64,000 nt of DNA from Neoceratodus forsteri (GCA_016271365.2 CM028136.1:467912001-467976000); one strand, 5' to 3'. Numbered from the stretch's first letter, positions 34,115-45,257 are shown. The notes: generated by a model from the sequence alone, not told the origin. Made by a program: numbers and translations.

Positions 34115-34575
34115 AAGACTGCACATCCCTTGGGGATTCAAGATAGGGCTAAAGATCTCTCTTTGAGTGTAATATATGCAAATGTCTTTGCTGATATGGT
34201 CCCTCCCCCAAAAGTGCACTCTTGCCTCTACTGAGCACTTGACTTGTCTTAATACCAGTAACTGACCAATTTGTGGGGCTGCTGGCATGATCTATCTTGC
34301 CTCCTTTGAACTGCAAGAGTAACTGGTTTATTGTTGTTTTCCATATGTATTTGGCTCCAAATGTATGTAATACTGTTTGAATGAAGTATGAATCCCTGCT
34401 CTTGTATCCTGTATGAAAATAACCTAATGTAATCCTAAACCACAACTAAACACACAAAATCTGTACTGTCTATACCTCTTTGTAATTAAACCTGGGTTGC
34501 CCCTGAAAAAGGGACTCTTAGTTTCAGTGGACTTATCTGTTCAACAAAAATTCAATAAATAAATAAATAAATAAT

Positions 34576-36186
34576 TATAAAAATGAGCTTTTTATTTGGA
34601 GGCATCTGACTGGCTGGTACCCATTCCATGGGGGTACATTAACTTTCAATAGATGCCCACCAAATAAAAAGTCCCAGCCCAAACCTGCCTCATGCCCAGC
34701 CAAATATCCTTGTGCCCAGCCTGCTTCATCATTAGTTGAAGCACTGGGCAAACAATTTCAAACTGTTGCAATTTTTTTTCATTGCTTAGTGAGCGAGTAA
34801 GATCCCCCACTAACCCCTGAAACATGATACCACCCAGTAATTGCCCAAAAGAAATCAGTGTGCATGTTTTCCCTTCTACAAACTACTCTTTCATTTTTTT
34901 TCTCTGGGAGTAAAACCCCTGCTGTTATAAATGGCTCCCTATGCACTCTACGCTTCACAACCACGCTCTGCATGAACTCCACACCCATTCATTGGCTGTC
35001 AAATGGCTCCCAACCAACTCCACTCCACTGTACAAACTTTCCCCAAAGGTCAACAAAGAATCAGCCCCACAACTGAAATCCCACAAGTGGGACACATTTG
35101 CCAGAAATTGAAACAACCTTTCTCCCCCTTGCAGTCTCTCTCCCATCTGGCTCCAGTCACACGGCCGTGCCATCCAGTCTCACTGCAGATCTCCGATACA
35201 TTTAAAAGCTTTCAAACTACACCCTGTGAATTTCAAGTCAGTAGCCACCATTTCTTCATGCTCTATTAGGGAAAGCCACCCCCCATGTCTTAGACCAGAC
35301 ACCACACCAAGTTATGTAAAAATATCAGCAGTAATCAGGGAACAGAAATAAAAACAACTTCTTTTTTCCAAGCGAATGAGTGGGCGTGCCAGCTCCCTGG
35401 TACATTCTTTTACAACTGTACTATGCCTCAGTCCTGCCCAACTGTTAATGAAAAAAAATGAAACATTGCCACAGTGTGCACAGATCCCCTTCCCAATACA
35501 CTCACAGTACGCAGACCCACTTACTGATGTATCCCTATTAGTGTTCTTACTGGCTGGCTGATTGGTGGCTCCTCCACTTTGGTACCTGGGCACTGACTGA
35601 CTGGACAAAGTGGCACTCCTCTTCACACTCCCGGTCCTCATGAAAGGCAGCAAGGACCCCAAACTCATAAAAAAACACAAAAAAGCCCCATAAATGCTCA
35701 CAGGGCAGGCAACTAGGACCGAGAAACTGGGGGGGGGGGGAGGAGGATAACGTTACTTGTATACTTTTGAATGTATGCACCGCTGCTTCAAATCCCAAGG
35801 GCAGGCAGCGGGAATCGGAAGATCTCATGGTATTTTTACAGGAGCACAGTTCCCAGAGCAAGCAGGGGGACCAAAAAAAATAAACAAGAAATAATCTGAT
35901 TCATTCCCAGTCCTCGGGGCAGGCAGCAAGGACTAGGAAACTGTAAATAAACAAAAAAAAACAAAAACCAAAAACAAAGCAGGGCTGGCAATGAGCAGTA
36001 AATCATAATTTTAATGAAATATAACAGCTCCTTCTAGTGACCACTAGTGAAGCCACTATTCCAGCAGTATAGGGACTACGTTAACAAAAAGGACTAAAAA
36101 TACAATTTCAGTCATTTTGTTTCGGGTTTACTTTAATTTTTTTGTAACCCTATAAAAAAATGACACATGTAGACCATTTTCTAAGT
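34576..36186. other. Unassigned DNA inside the nested insertion
   Basis: No gene is recognised in this 1.6 kb. The part 35640-35945 repeats a word like GGGCAGGCAGCAAGGACTAG several times (35645, 35703, 35800, 35918), each followed by A-rich or G-rich runs; this looks like an imperfect tandem array of about 80-115 bases. Before that, 34600-35290 has ordinary composition and no motif that I could place. Confidence 0.5.
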
Positions 36187-36332
36187 GCAATAATACCCTC
36201 CAGGGTGGGTGGTATAGGTAATACCAAACCTTCCAGGGGCTGTAAGGCCCTCCGCCTGTGGCATCAGGCCTCATTACACCCCTGGGCAGTCTGGTATTGC
36301 CCAGTACCGCCCACCCTGTTGGGTATTATTGC
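36187..36332. mobile_element. 146-bp palindromic MITE
   Basis: The two ends are inverted copies: GCAATAATACCC at 36187 and GGGTATTATTGC at 36321-36332, continuing into CAGGGTGGGTGGTAT and TACCGCCCACCCTG, then AATACCA and TGGTATT. The arms reach almost to the centre near 36250 (CCAGGGGCTGTAAGGCC against GGCCTCATTACACCCCTGG). No coding sequence is possible at this length. No target duplication is obvious, so I cannot assign a superfamily. Confidence 0.8.
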
Positions 36333-36351
36333 TTGCATAAATAAATAAAAG

Positions 36352-37407
36352 AAATTGGTTAGGGGATAGGCATCAGAGTGTGGTGGTAAACAAAGTTTAC
36401 TACAAGGAAGGGAAAGTGACCAGCAGAATGCCTCAGGGATCAGAACTGATACAAGTCCTCTTTAATGTCTTTATAAGTGACATTGCAGAGGAGCTGGAAG
36501 GGAAGATCTGCCTCTTTACAGATGGTACCAACATCTGCAAATAGGTGGACACTCTGGGGGATGGTGGTGGAAAGGATGAGCAATGACCTGAGAAAACTCA
36601 AAGAGATGTCAAGGTATGGGAGCTGGATTTCAATGCAAAAAAGTGCAATATATGCACAGGGGCACAGAAACCTGGGGACAGAGTACCTAATGGGTGGGGT
36701 GGTACTGACTACCACCAAGCAGGAAAGAGACCTGGGGGTAATCATATCTGATGACCTAAAGGTGACTAGGCAGTGTGACAAGGAAAATGGGAGGGATAGG
36801 GGGATGTTGAGGTGTATAGTGAGGGGTATCACCAGCAGAAAGAGGGAGGTGGTATTGCCATTCTATAGATCACTGGTAAGACCCCACCTAGAGTTCTGGA
36901 GACCACATCTCCTGAAGGACATAGATTGAATGGAAATGATCCAAGGGAGGGCAACTAAAATGGTGCAGAGTCTTCATCAGACGCCGTACAAGGACAGAAC
37001 TTAATTATCTTAATATGTGCATCCTAGAAGAGAGGAGGGGGATATGATAAAGATCTTTAAATATCTCACGGGGTAAATAAGGTATTGAAGGGAAGTATTT
37101 TTTAGACAAAAAGATGCTCAAGAGCAAAGCAACATGATATGAAGTTGGAGGAGAGTAGATTCAGGAGAAAAGTACTTCTTCACAGAAAGTGTGGTGGATT
37201 CCTGGAACAACCTTCCAGTGCAGGTGAAAACTGTGATGGGGTTCAAGAATGCATGGGATAGTCATAAAGGAATCTTAGGGGAAAAGAAGCAGGGAGGGAT
37301 AATGGACCCAAGTTCAAGTAGGCTATGCGGTGAGACTGCAGGTAAGGAAAATGGGCCAACTAGGTGGGCCATGTGGTCCTTATCTACCTGTAAATTCTAT
37401 GTTTCAA
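36352..37407 (+). mobile_element. CR1-type LINE, second segment (RT C-terminus and 3' end)
   Basis: Continuation of the CR1 that broke off at 33310. Frames read NWLGDRHQSVVVN, VTSRMPQGS, LFNVFISDIAEELEGKICLFTDGTN (motif C decayed), then LTTTKQERDLGVIISDDLK and RGITSRKREVVLPFY. The 3' end has GGTGGGCCATGTGGTCCTTA and TTCTATGTTTCAATG, the family ending. It sits directly against the resumed Rex1-like frame at 37409. Confidence 0.9.
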
Positions 37408-37408
37408 T

Positions 37409-39315
37409 GTGTCACACCCCCATCTCCTTGACAAACTTAAGGTAATGGGGCTCTCCACTCCCTCAATCAGCTGGTTCTGCTCCTACTTTGAGGGCAGGTC
37501 ACAAGATGTCCATATTGCAGACATCCACCTCCCCAACCCCTGTCTGCTCAGGCATCCCCCAAGGATTTGTCCTGGGCCCCATACTCTTTTTCATAATTCT
37601 AAATGACCTCCCCCCACCTGTTCCTCTGTTTCCATCCACAGGTACACAGATGACACTGTGCTGTCTGCTTCTGGCTCCTCTGCTGCTGATCTTACTATCC
37701 ATCTCCAACAGGATTTTAGCAGTGTTCAGCACTGGTTCATTCAAACCTGCTGTCCTTCAGTGTGAAGAAAACTGTCTCCATGACCTTTGGCTCTTGGCAG
37801 AAGCTTGTCACACTCACTCCCCTCCCCTCCTTCCACACCCTTCATGGTATTGCATTTGCTGACATTCCCTCCTTTATGTACCTTGGGGTCCAACTGGACT
37901 GGCACTTTGACGTCATGGCACACATTGATACAATCTGCCACTAGCTTCACCTTAAACCGGGTGTATTTCATCAAAATTAAGCTAGTATCCCTCTCCCTGC
38001 CTGCAGGAGGCTAGTTACAAAGGTGACCCTTCCCATCTTTGATTACAGTGACATTATTTACAGTGCTGCTCCCAAGTCCACTCTTGCCAGACTGGACCTC
38101 CTCTTCCACTCTGTCTGCTATGTTGACCTGGACTGTTCCCCTTGTACACGTCACTGCTCTTTTTACTCTTGTCTATCTCTCCCTACCCTTGATGCCAGAT
38201 GTATCATACACAGTGCCACCTTCACCTCCAAATTCTGGTGGGGCACTCCCCCCACCCCCCTCTTCACTGCTTTCTCCTACCCCCTCTGGAACATTGCTTT
38301 CCAATCCCTCTCCCTTCCCCCAGAAAAATTTCCATGGGCCAAGCTGCCTTCTCACATAATTTTCCCAAACTCTGGTCCTCCCTTCCCATCTATCCATTCA
38401 ACCTCATCCTTCTCTTCCTTCCAATCCCTTCTCTGTGACTTAGCCACAACCTTGTATAACTGCTCTTGATCCCTGACTCTTGTATGCCCTTCTCCATGTT
38501 GTTAACATCCCTCTGCCCCCCCCGGGCTGTGAGCAACTTTATTCTCCCCCCAGGCTAACAGTGCCTTAATCAGTCAATCCTTCTGTTATATTGTGCTCAT
38601 GAGCATATCCTCTGCAATGACTCTGTTAGCACACACTTTAGCAGTATGAGTGGTGCTAATTCTGCTAGTACCTGGCATTGCTCCCTGTACTACTTAGCAC
38701 TTGTATCTAAATTTCATTATGTCTCATCTTTGTTTTTGTGGTCATACATATTCTATCTGTAAACTGTGACTGTGCACTGTATTTATTTAGAATAACTGGT
38801 GACTCCCTGTAATGACTGGATGTGCATTCCTTATATAACGCTGTAATAACCCATTGAATTCCATAATAACTTGATAGAAGTTATTATGGTGTTCTCCTCC
38901 TCGTGCTCTCAGTTTATTGAAGCATTAAAGAAAGCACACTGTATTTATGTAATCATGACGGGTACTCAGGGTCGCACTTGCTTGAACAAATACAGCTTAC
39001 AGTTTTTCTTTCTGTTGAAACCTTGCACTAGCTATTATAAAACAATTAATGCCTGTGCTGTCGGGGTTAATGGAGTATCACACACCTCGGGTGTGTGAAG
39101 AAACCTCTTAACACACACCTGCACTGGCATTATTCTCAATTTACTATATTTTATTGTGCGCATTATTACTGTACTTATTTTATTACTGTTGCAGCTTGCA
39201 TTATATATTTTCACTTGCATATCTTGTACTGTATGCTCCCTTCCCCGATTCCCCCAGGATGCATCTGGAAACGAGCTGTTACAAGCTCACAGTGTCTTTC
39301 CTGATGAAACTTTTG

Positions 39316-39356
<41 letters not shown>
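37409..39356 (+). mobile_element. Rex1-like LINE, second segment with 3' UTR
   Basis: This resumes the LINE that broke off at 32516. Frames show HPHLLDKLKVMGLSTPSISWF, SGIPQGFVLGPILF, ILNDLPPPVP, decayed motif C (YTDDTVLS near 37640), KKTVSMTFGSW, FMYLGVQLDWHFD and CTRHCSFYSCLSLPTLDAR, the Rex1-type C-terminal block. A 3' UTR of about 700 bases ends in CCCCCAGGATGCATCTGGAA, then a CACAGTGTCTTTCCTGATG block and a GATA repeat. Stops are many. Confidence 0.8.
39316..39356. repeat. (GATA)n microsatellite
   Basis: Ten GATA units form the very 3' end of the Rex1-like LINE, in the place where other copies carry (AAAT)n tails. It probably grew from the element's tail repeat. Confidence 0.95.
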
Positions 39357-39357
<1 letters not shown>

Positions 39358-39764
39358 AAATACTTGTGTCTGGTTAGACCAGTCCCTGGACTTGTCTACA
39401 CATATTGGCTCTATTTCCTCCAAGGTCTTCCCTGTGCTTGGTGCTCTTCACAGAAACAGCTTTTCTCCCTGCTATAGCCAGGTAGGAGATTTTGCAGAAA
39501 ATGATTTTCCCTATCTTTAGTTATGCTTTTGTTATTTACAGCGCAGTCTCCAAACATGCAGGCCAGACTGAAATCCTTTGTCATACTTTCTGCCATTTTC
39601 CCCTCTACTGTCCTGTTAATGCACTCTGAATAACAATGTTCTTTGCTCACACCTTCTCTGCCCTCTGTTGCTTTAGACACACTTACCGTTGCTCCTTCCA
39701 TACCTACTTCCTCACCACCAGATGGCACTTGTCATATGGATGGGTAACTTTCTCTTAGAGACTC
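39357..39764. other. Unassigned DNA between LINE tail and DNA element
   Basis: About 400 bases with no recognised similarity. A minus-strand frame across 39411-39728 is open for 105 codons but has no motif, and I regard it as chance. Confidence 0.5.
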
Positions 39765-39767
39765 CCT

Positions 39768-40513
39768 GGGCCCGATTCCAATAGGCATGGTGCAACTCAT
39801 GGGCGTATATGAGTTGCACCACGCGGTGCTATGCTGGGGCCCTGCATCATATTCCAGGACAAGCAGGGTCCCCAGCAATTACACCCATGATTTGCGGCAG
39901 CTGAAGGCTAGTGCCACATGTATGGTGCACCAGACCTGGGTGCCTCAAGTTGCAGCACACATTCTACTGTTTCCCCAGAGTCCACCACTCTGGAACACCA
40001 CTGCAGGCACCAGGGGGCATGAGGGGCTGAACAGGTGGCACTGTCATTCATGGGGCAACTTGAAAAATGGACCCTGGAGGTCCCCGACATTTGAGGGGGT
40101 GGAGGACATGCATGTGCTGTGAGGGGCACAGGGAGCATGTCTGAGACATTGCTGTGGCACAGCAGAGTGGGCATCCATCATACAGCATGGACGGATGCCC
40201 CTTAGACCATCTCCCTGTTGATCTATCTCCACTGCACCACTGCGGCTCTTGGAATGGCATACGTGGGTTATGGCAGCTGCCCTTTGGGAATAGGGTACAG
40301 TTTCTGCCGTAACCCACCCTTGAGCCATGCTGCTGTGGGTTGCAGGTGTAGTGGAAGGCATAAACCACATTTGGTGCAACCCATATATGACATGGCACAA
40401 GGCACCTTTTGGAATAGCAACTGGCATTATGCCTGGCTTAAGTTGCGATTTGCACCATCGGGTTCAGCGTAAATCTCTTTGTGCCAGGTGTACCGCCTTT
40501 TGGAATCAGGCTC
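39768..40513. mobile_element. Hairpin-rich Harbinger-like non-autonomous element
   Basis: The left end GGGCCCGATTCCAATAGGC and the reversed right end GAGCCTGATTCCAAAAGGC match at 16 of 19 positions. CCT flanks both ends (39765-39767 and 40514-40516), a 3-bp duplication as made by PIF/Harbinger elements; the shared word extends to CTCCCT. Inside are exact hairpins: TGGTGCAACTCAT (39788-39800) with 39809-39821, and TGGGTTATGGCAG (40264-40276) with 40304-40316 (one mismatch). Words like GTGCAACCCAT recur on both strands. Long frames on both strands reflect this symmetry, not genes. Confidence 0.65.
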
Positions 40514-40516
40514 CCT

Positions 40517-41855
40517 ACCTTCTGGAGCTCTGTCCCCCCCTCCCCCTCCTCCAGTATTGCACTTTATAGTGGTCTGTAAAGCCACTTTCAGAAGTTGCTC
40601 CAGCTTCTATCTGCTCCACTACTGCTGCAAAGGCTATTTGCCCAGGAAATAGCTAAGCATCTCCTCGCTGTTATCCTCTGCCAACCTGCTTGATTTGTTG
40701 ACCCAAAGTCTATTCTACCACCAAAATACTATGATGCTAATAAAAGGGACTAGCACTGAATAAAAGGAACAACTTCAATAAATGGCTGAAATGTCTGTTT
40801 TTACTGATGCTAGATTAGTTTACCAAGTATCAAATTATGTTCTATTTTTTCCTTTTCTAGATACAAAAATTAGGGCATCCTAAAATTTACAGTTGATTTG
40901 AGCAGACTGGATGAAGGGATTATGCTGGCATATTGATCCACTTTGTTTAAAAGAATACGTTGTGGCACAGTAAGGCTGAAGTAACAGCACGTGCAAATCT
41001 TGCAGATGATGGTGGTATCAATACTTTGTTGCACATTTCTTTATATTATACTGCTTTCATTATCTAGATTCTTTATTGATCGTGGCCTTAAAAGCAGAAG
41101 CTTTTATTATAATAGAGTACATGCACAGTAGCTAAAACCTTGTACTATCATTGCTCTTCAATGAATTAATGTAAACAGTCTCCATTTATATTCTAATATC
41201 TTCTTTTCAGAAACATTTTTTGCAACACAGTATTCCTATTTTGAATTATCAAGGATACATACAGAATTACTATAGCAATAAAACTATATGCCAAAGTATG
41301 CTGTAGGACAATACAGTTTCTCAAATACTCAAACCTTAATTACTAAATTAATGCAGATGTTGGTTTTAGCCACACTCCACTCAGGGGAAATTAATAAAAT
41401 GTTGTCCACATTAATCCACCCACTGAAGAGTCCTTCCCCTCCCTGTGAGTCTAGTACAGTGTTTTTGTAATTTTAGTTTTTTTTTTTTTTTTTTTTTTTA
41501 CAAGAAAATGCACACTGAGTTGTGATACTGTAGTTCATTTCCAGGTGCCTCCTGGGGTGGGTTGCATGGACCTGTTTTAATGAAAGCGGGAATGTTGGCC
41601 AGGACACTGGGAAAAATTCCCTTCCCCTACTGGACTGGGTAGTTTAATTGCTTTTTGTAACCACTGTTCAATATTTTTGCCATAATAAATTCTCCATCTC
41701 GTAGGATAAGTGCCATGAGATCTTTAACTTCTACCTGGGCGGCCACCAGAGATGGGCAGGAGGTTGCTCAGTTTAACTCTTCTTCCAAAGTATGGCACCT
41801 CAATAATTCAGCACCCCCAGTACTGTAGTTCAGTGCTAGAACTGAATATTAGTGG
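40517..41855. other. Unassigned AT-rich DNA
   Basis: No gene is seen in 1.3 kb. The only distinct item is a poly(T) run at 41477-41500, which may be the reversed poly(A) tail of an old retroposon. Confidence 0.5.
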
Positions 41856-42180
41856 CCAGCCCATTGTTATAGTGGTAGAGATACTGTTCATGATGCTGCC
41901 AACCAGTGGTTGGGAATGACCTCAGGTCATCGGTGGCCATCCGGGGGGGGTATTGAGTGTCCCAGAGGACACTCTCCTCCTTTAGAGAGGGAGGGTAGCC
42001 AGCTCCACTGCTATGTTGCCATCTGGGTGACTAAAGGTGGCAGTGCAGCTGAAGCAGCTTGTGGGCAAGAGGACATCAGCAGGCACAGCACCATTCATGC
42101 TTACGTGTTTACATGCATGGTGCGCCCTCAATGTCCTAGGGAACATGTGATAAAATGGAAAGAACTCCAATTGGATTGAT
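41856..42180 (+). mobile_element. tRNA-derived SINE, copy 1
   Basis: The head reads CAGCCCATTGTTATAGTGGTAGAG, tRNA-like with an A-box-like TATAGTGGTAGAG, and GGTTGGGAATGACC in the B-box place. The body (GGTCATCGGTGGCCATCC, TTGAGTGTCCCAGAGGAC, CTCTCCTCC) matches the copies at 42.4, 44.4 and 45.2 kb. The end near 42150 holds ATGTCCTAGGGAACATG and AAAATGGAAA, also seen reversed near 44140. The family is unnamed to me. Confidence 0.6.
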
Positions 42181-42433
42181 GACGCCAATCTGCTCATAGG
42201 CCCTGCATCTGGCTACCTGGTGCTGCCTGCCACAACCAGATTCTTCAGCAGCAGAGAGATGGGAGGACCCCACAACTCCCGCCAGAGGGGGAAATGCTCT
42301 GGGGGCACACAGGGAGGTAAAAAAGTAGGTCCTAGGGGATACCAAGGTGACAGAGCTGGGGTAGGTCAAGCAGAAGAGGGGGCTGACTGGAGAGCAGGGG
42401 ACATAAACACATTGACAACAAAAGAGAATAAAC

Positions 42434-42840
42434 CAGCCCAGTGGCACAGAGGGCTGAGATACTAGCAGCATCTCACCTCTCACCAAACTGGTGGTCTGAT
42501 TTCAAGAATAAGCTTGGGTTGCTGGGGTCATTCAGGGGAAGGCTGGGAGAGGATCAAGTGACCATCTGCTAGCTCTCCTCTCCTGGACTGTGGTGGGGAG
42601 GTGTCCCAGCTCTTGACTGACTTCGGGTGGTGGCCTGGTGGTAGCGCTGACACTCAGGAGGCAGACATGAGTTGGGTGGGTGGAAGGGGTTTGTGGTTCT
42701 GGAGCACATGCATGCCTCCATACACATGCATTTTCTATGTTTGCCATGACCTTTGGAGAGATGGAACTAAGGAGGAAAATGCAAGGGGGAGCGGCTTCAT
42801 AAAGCCCTGCCCAAGGTGTCACGGCCTGCCCTGACACTCT
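42434..42840 (+). mobile_element. tRNA-derived SINE, copy 2
   Basis: It begins CCAGCCCAGTGGCACAGAGG (A-box-like TGGCACAGAGG), continues to CTTGGGTTGCTGGGGTCATT, and then GCTCTCCTCTCC in the same order as the other copies. At 42628 a second tRNA-like word, TGGCCTGGTGG, followed by GTAGCGCTGACACTC, suggests a second head or an overlapping copy. The 3' limit is uncertain. Confidence 0.55.
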
Positions 42841-43054
42841 GGTGTGCAAGGTGGACATCTGGATGAGAGTCTCAGTGGGGGGGGCAGCTCTCTCCCCTGG
42901 CCCCACCATGGGGGAATTCACAAGGGAGGTACCCCCTCGAAGAAGCAAGGTAGTCAAGCCAGACGATGGCATCCGAGGACAGGGCAGAACAGTTGTCTGG
43001 TCAGCCCAGGAGGCTAAACACCTTCATAAAAAAAAGGAATATTAGCACAAGTTC

Positions 43055-43141
43055 CTGGCATGGCACTAGAATCCAGGGCCTTCCTATACTCTGTCCCCAG
43101 AGGTAAGCGTTTGACCTACTGAGCCACTGGCACTGCTGTAG
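43055..43141 (-). mobile_element. tRNA-like SINE head
   Basis: On the minus strand the sequence reads GTGCCAGTGGCTCAGTAGG, a good A box (TGGCTCAGTAGG), then CAAACGCTTACCTCTGG. About 30 bases later comes CCCTGGATTCTAGTGCC in the B-box position. Only the head is recognisable. It may be a fifth member of the SINE cluster or a separate tRNA pseudogene. Confidence 0.45.
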
Positions 43142-43189
43142 TATAGTTAGAGATGCAGTACTTACATTTAGGAATTTCTTACTTCCCAG

Positions 43190-43740
43190 TATGAATATTA
43201 AGGACAAAATTTAATCTTCAGTATTTTTAACCTTGGTATAAAGGTAGTCTTCCACTACTGGGAATGTTTTACTACCCAGTAAGAATATGCTGGGCCAGAA
43301 TTACTTTCCTGTATCTTTATTCCTGGAATAAAGTTACACACCTAGTGAAATATGCCAGTACCTCCTGGACACTCTCCAGTATCTTTAGCCCTGGGATAAA
43401 GTTACTCCTTCACTATCAAGATTTTATTACTCTGCAATACCTTTATCCCAAAGATAAGGTCACATCTCCAGTAAGATATGCCAGGACCAGACTTACTCAA
43501 CAGTAGCTTCATCCCAAAGATAAACTTACTCCCTCACTCTCAGAATTGTATTACTCTACGGTATCTTTATGCTTAAGTTACTCTGCTATGGATATATTCA
43601 GGGCCAAACTTACTCCCCAGTATCTTTATCCCTGAGTAAAACCTACAACAGTACTGAGAATATTCTGGTTAAAACTTTCTTCCTAGTACTTTAATCTTTG
43701 GAATGAAGTTACTGCACCTTATGACAACCTTTACACCTCC
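43190..43740. repeat. 61-bp minisatellite, about nine units, with internal dyad
   Basis: A word of the type CAGTATCTTTATCCCTGGG followed by ATAAAGTTACTC recurs every 59-67 bases, with the right half near 43327, 43394, 43453, 43517, 43573, 43633 and 43695. The centre CTTTATCC-CTG-GGATAAAG is a perfect palindrome in the best units. Spacer words GAATATGCCAGG and TTTATTACTCT alternate. Related single units occur at 45.26 and 48.78 kb, outside the array. Confidence 0.82.
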
Positions 43741-44004
43741 AGGAGAATTTACCTCCCTAAGTGAAAATGTTTCTATATTTCTGAAATATAATGTTTGAAT
43801 TCATGAATATAGTGGGCTTAAACATTGCATATTTCACCTCTTTAATTTTCATGAAAAACAACCAACACTGGAACAAGAGTTTTTACATTTACTAATCAAG
43901 TGCTATGACATTTGCTTCAGCAAAGCCAAGTGAATTTAGAATGTTTTAAGTCTGTTTTTTTTCATATATGTTGTATCCTCCTTGGCCAAGGTGGGCTTGG
44001 CTCC
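43741..44004. other. Short AT-rich spacer
   Basis: Nothing recognised; separates the minisatellite from SINE copy 3. Confidence 0.5.
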
Positions 44005-44462
44005 CTTCCACCTTGTCCCCACTGTTCCCCATCATCTAACACCCTTGCCAGCACTTACCTTCAGTCCAGAGCTTCTTCCAGGTCCTGGTGGTGAAGCTGG
44101 TGAGGGACCACATAAAGGGCTTCATACATGCCTGCCTTGCTACCATTTTCCTCCAGCCCCCCCCCCAAGTGCTGGGACACTCATGTCAAGCGTGCACATG
44201 TGGAAGCATACGCACGTTGCATGGTCCCACTGCTCCCTCCCTATGTTGCTGCTTCTGTGCCACACTATTACAGGCCTCCACCTTGTGGCAGTGGTTCAGT
44301 GGAGCCAGCAAGCCATTCCCCTGGGATAGGAAAGCAGTCCATTGGATGCTCGATCCTCTGCCCCTGACCATTCCCTAGTAACCCAAGATTACTCTTGATC
44401 CTGAGTTGGTGGCATGGTGGGCAGTAGCACCATCATTCTGCCACAGAGCTCAGCCTGTTTTA
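44005..44462 (-). mobile_element. tRNA-derived SINE, copy 3
   Basis: Read on the minus strand from 44462, the head is GGCTGAGCTCTGTGGCAG, followed by CACCATGCCACCAACTCAGG and TCTTGGGTTACTAGGGAATG. The body has GAGCATCCAATGGACTGCTT, the same order as in copies 1, 2 and 4. The 5' boxes are weak. It ends in ATACATGCCTGCC-type words shared with copy 1. Confidence 0.55.
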
Positions 44463-44639
44463 AGTCAGTATTATCTCACTACATTCATGGGTTCAAAAAA
44501 TATATGATTGAAATAGGACTTATATTTTCCCAAGGGGAAATAACATTCTTACAGGGGTACAAAGGTTGTCATATAGTGCAGTAATTTTTTTTGTACATTT
44601 TCTTTATGCTCCCCCATTACTAGCCACCTGGACTCTCTC

Positions 44640-45256
44640 CAGTGTGGTCTCATGGCTCAGCCTCTCCCACCCCGCATGAAGTCCCAAGTCTTACCTCCAA
44701 TTTGGGCCAATCTCCACTCCTTGCTCCTCCGATTGCCCAACCCCCCAGCACTGAGCCCTCCAGGGTGGGACTGACCACTCCTACTGGTGCTCTATCTATA
44801 ATCTAGTGGCATGACCAGGGAGTGGAGGGAGAACCAGACACAGGCTGGAAGGACATGGCTATGGGCGTGGGGGCCATCCACTGGACCCACCTTCGCCTAC
44901 CAGGCAGCCAAGGTTTTTACCTTTTTTGTTTCTCCCCCCTTTGGCTCAGACATGCAATGCATTCCAGTTTGTGTGTGTGTGTGTTCCCGCACATGCTCAC
45001 AGGAATGCCACCACAGCCAATCCCCTGCCATAGATCCTGAAAGGCTGCCACACCCCCAGCAACCACTGGGACTCACCAATGCCTGGGATCTGTGACCCCC
45101 TCCCTTCTTGGAGAGGAGAGCAGTCCTCCGGATGCTCAATCCCCTCCTCCCCCACTGCCCCTGATGACCAAAGTCCACTCCTGAACCCAGGTTGCCGGTG
45201 TGGTGCAAGGTGTGGTGTCCAGTGCCTCAACCCTCAGCACCACTGGGCTGGCCAAT
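44640..45256 (-). mobile_element. tRNA-derived SINE, copy 4
   Basis: On the minus strand this begins GGCCAGCCCAGTGGTGCTG (A-box-like), then AACCTGGGTTCAGGAGTGG (B-box-like GGTTCAGGAG), TTTGGTCATCAGGGGCAG and GAGCATCCGGAGGACTGC. It continues to CCAGGCATTGGTGAGTCCC and a GT-rich run. This is the best-preserved head of the family in the window. Confidence 0.62.
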
Positions 45257-45257
45257 A

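Larger units (their letters stand above)
33311..34575 (+). mobile_element. L2-like LINE, 3' part, within the CR1
   Basis: The first coding block (33321-33593) reads YFPKESRLAIANSTRLLVL and KMQKLKILYHSIIHFDAG. After a hairpin-rich segment it resumes near 33890 with a decayed LKLLKGSAPPSM-like line and MGDILTTKPQRRTLWSSAD, then IAPSLWNNLLPSLPPS. The order S.DTL, R..., A..LWN.LP is the C-terminal end of L2-group reverse transcriptases. A 3' UTR and an AATAAATAAATAAATAAATAA tail end near 34575. The frames are broken throughout. Confidence 0.6.

Noticed and set aside
38023..38469. Candidate independent 148-codon gene
   Set aside because: It contains CTRHCSFYSCLSLPTLDAR and is the C-terminal end of the Rex1-like reverse transcriptase, not a separate gene.
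39316..39356. Possible CRISPR-like short repeats
   Set aside because: A plain GATA microsatellite with no spacers; the window is vertebrate.
40044..40427. 127-codon minus-strand frame and overlapping plus-strand frames
   Set aside because: They arise from the internal symmetry of the hairpin-rich element; His/Cys-rich text on both strands without domain signal.
42532..42972. 146-codon minus-strand frame
   Set aside because: It is antisense to the SINE cluster; composition reflects GC-rich SINE body.
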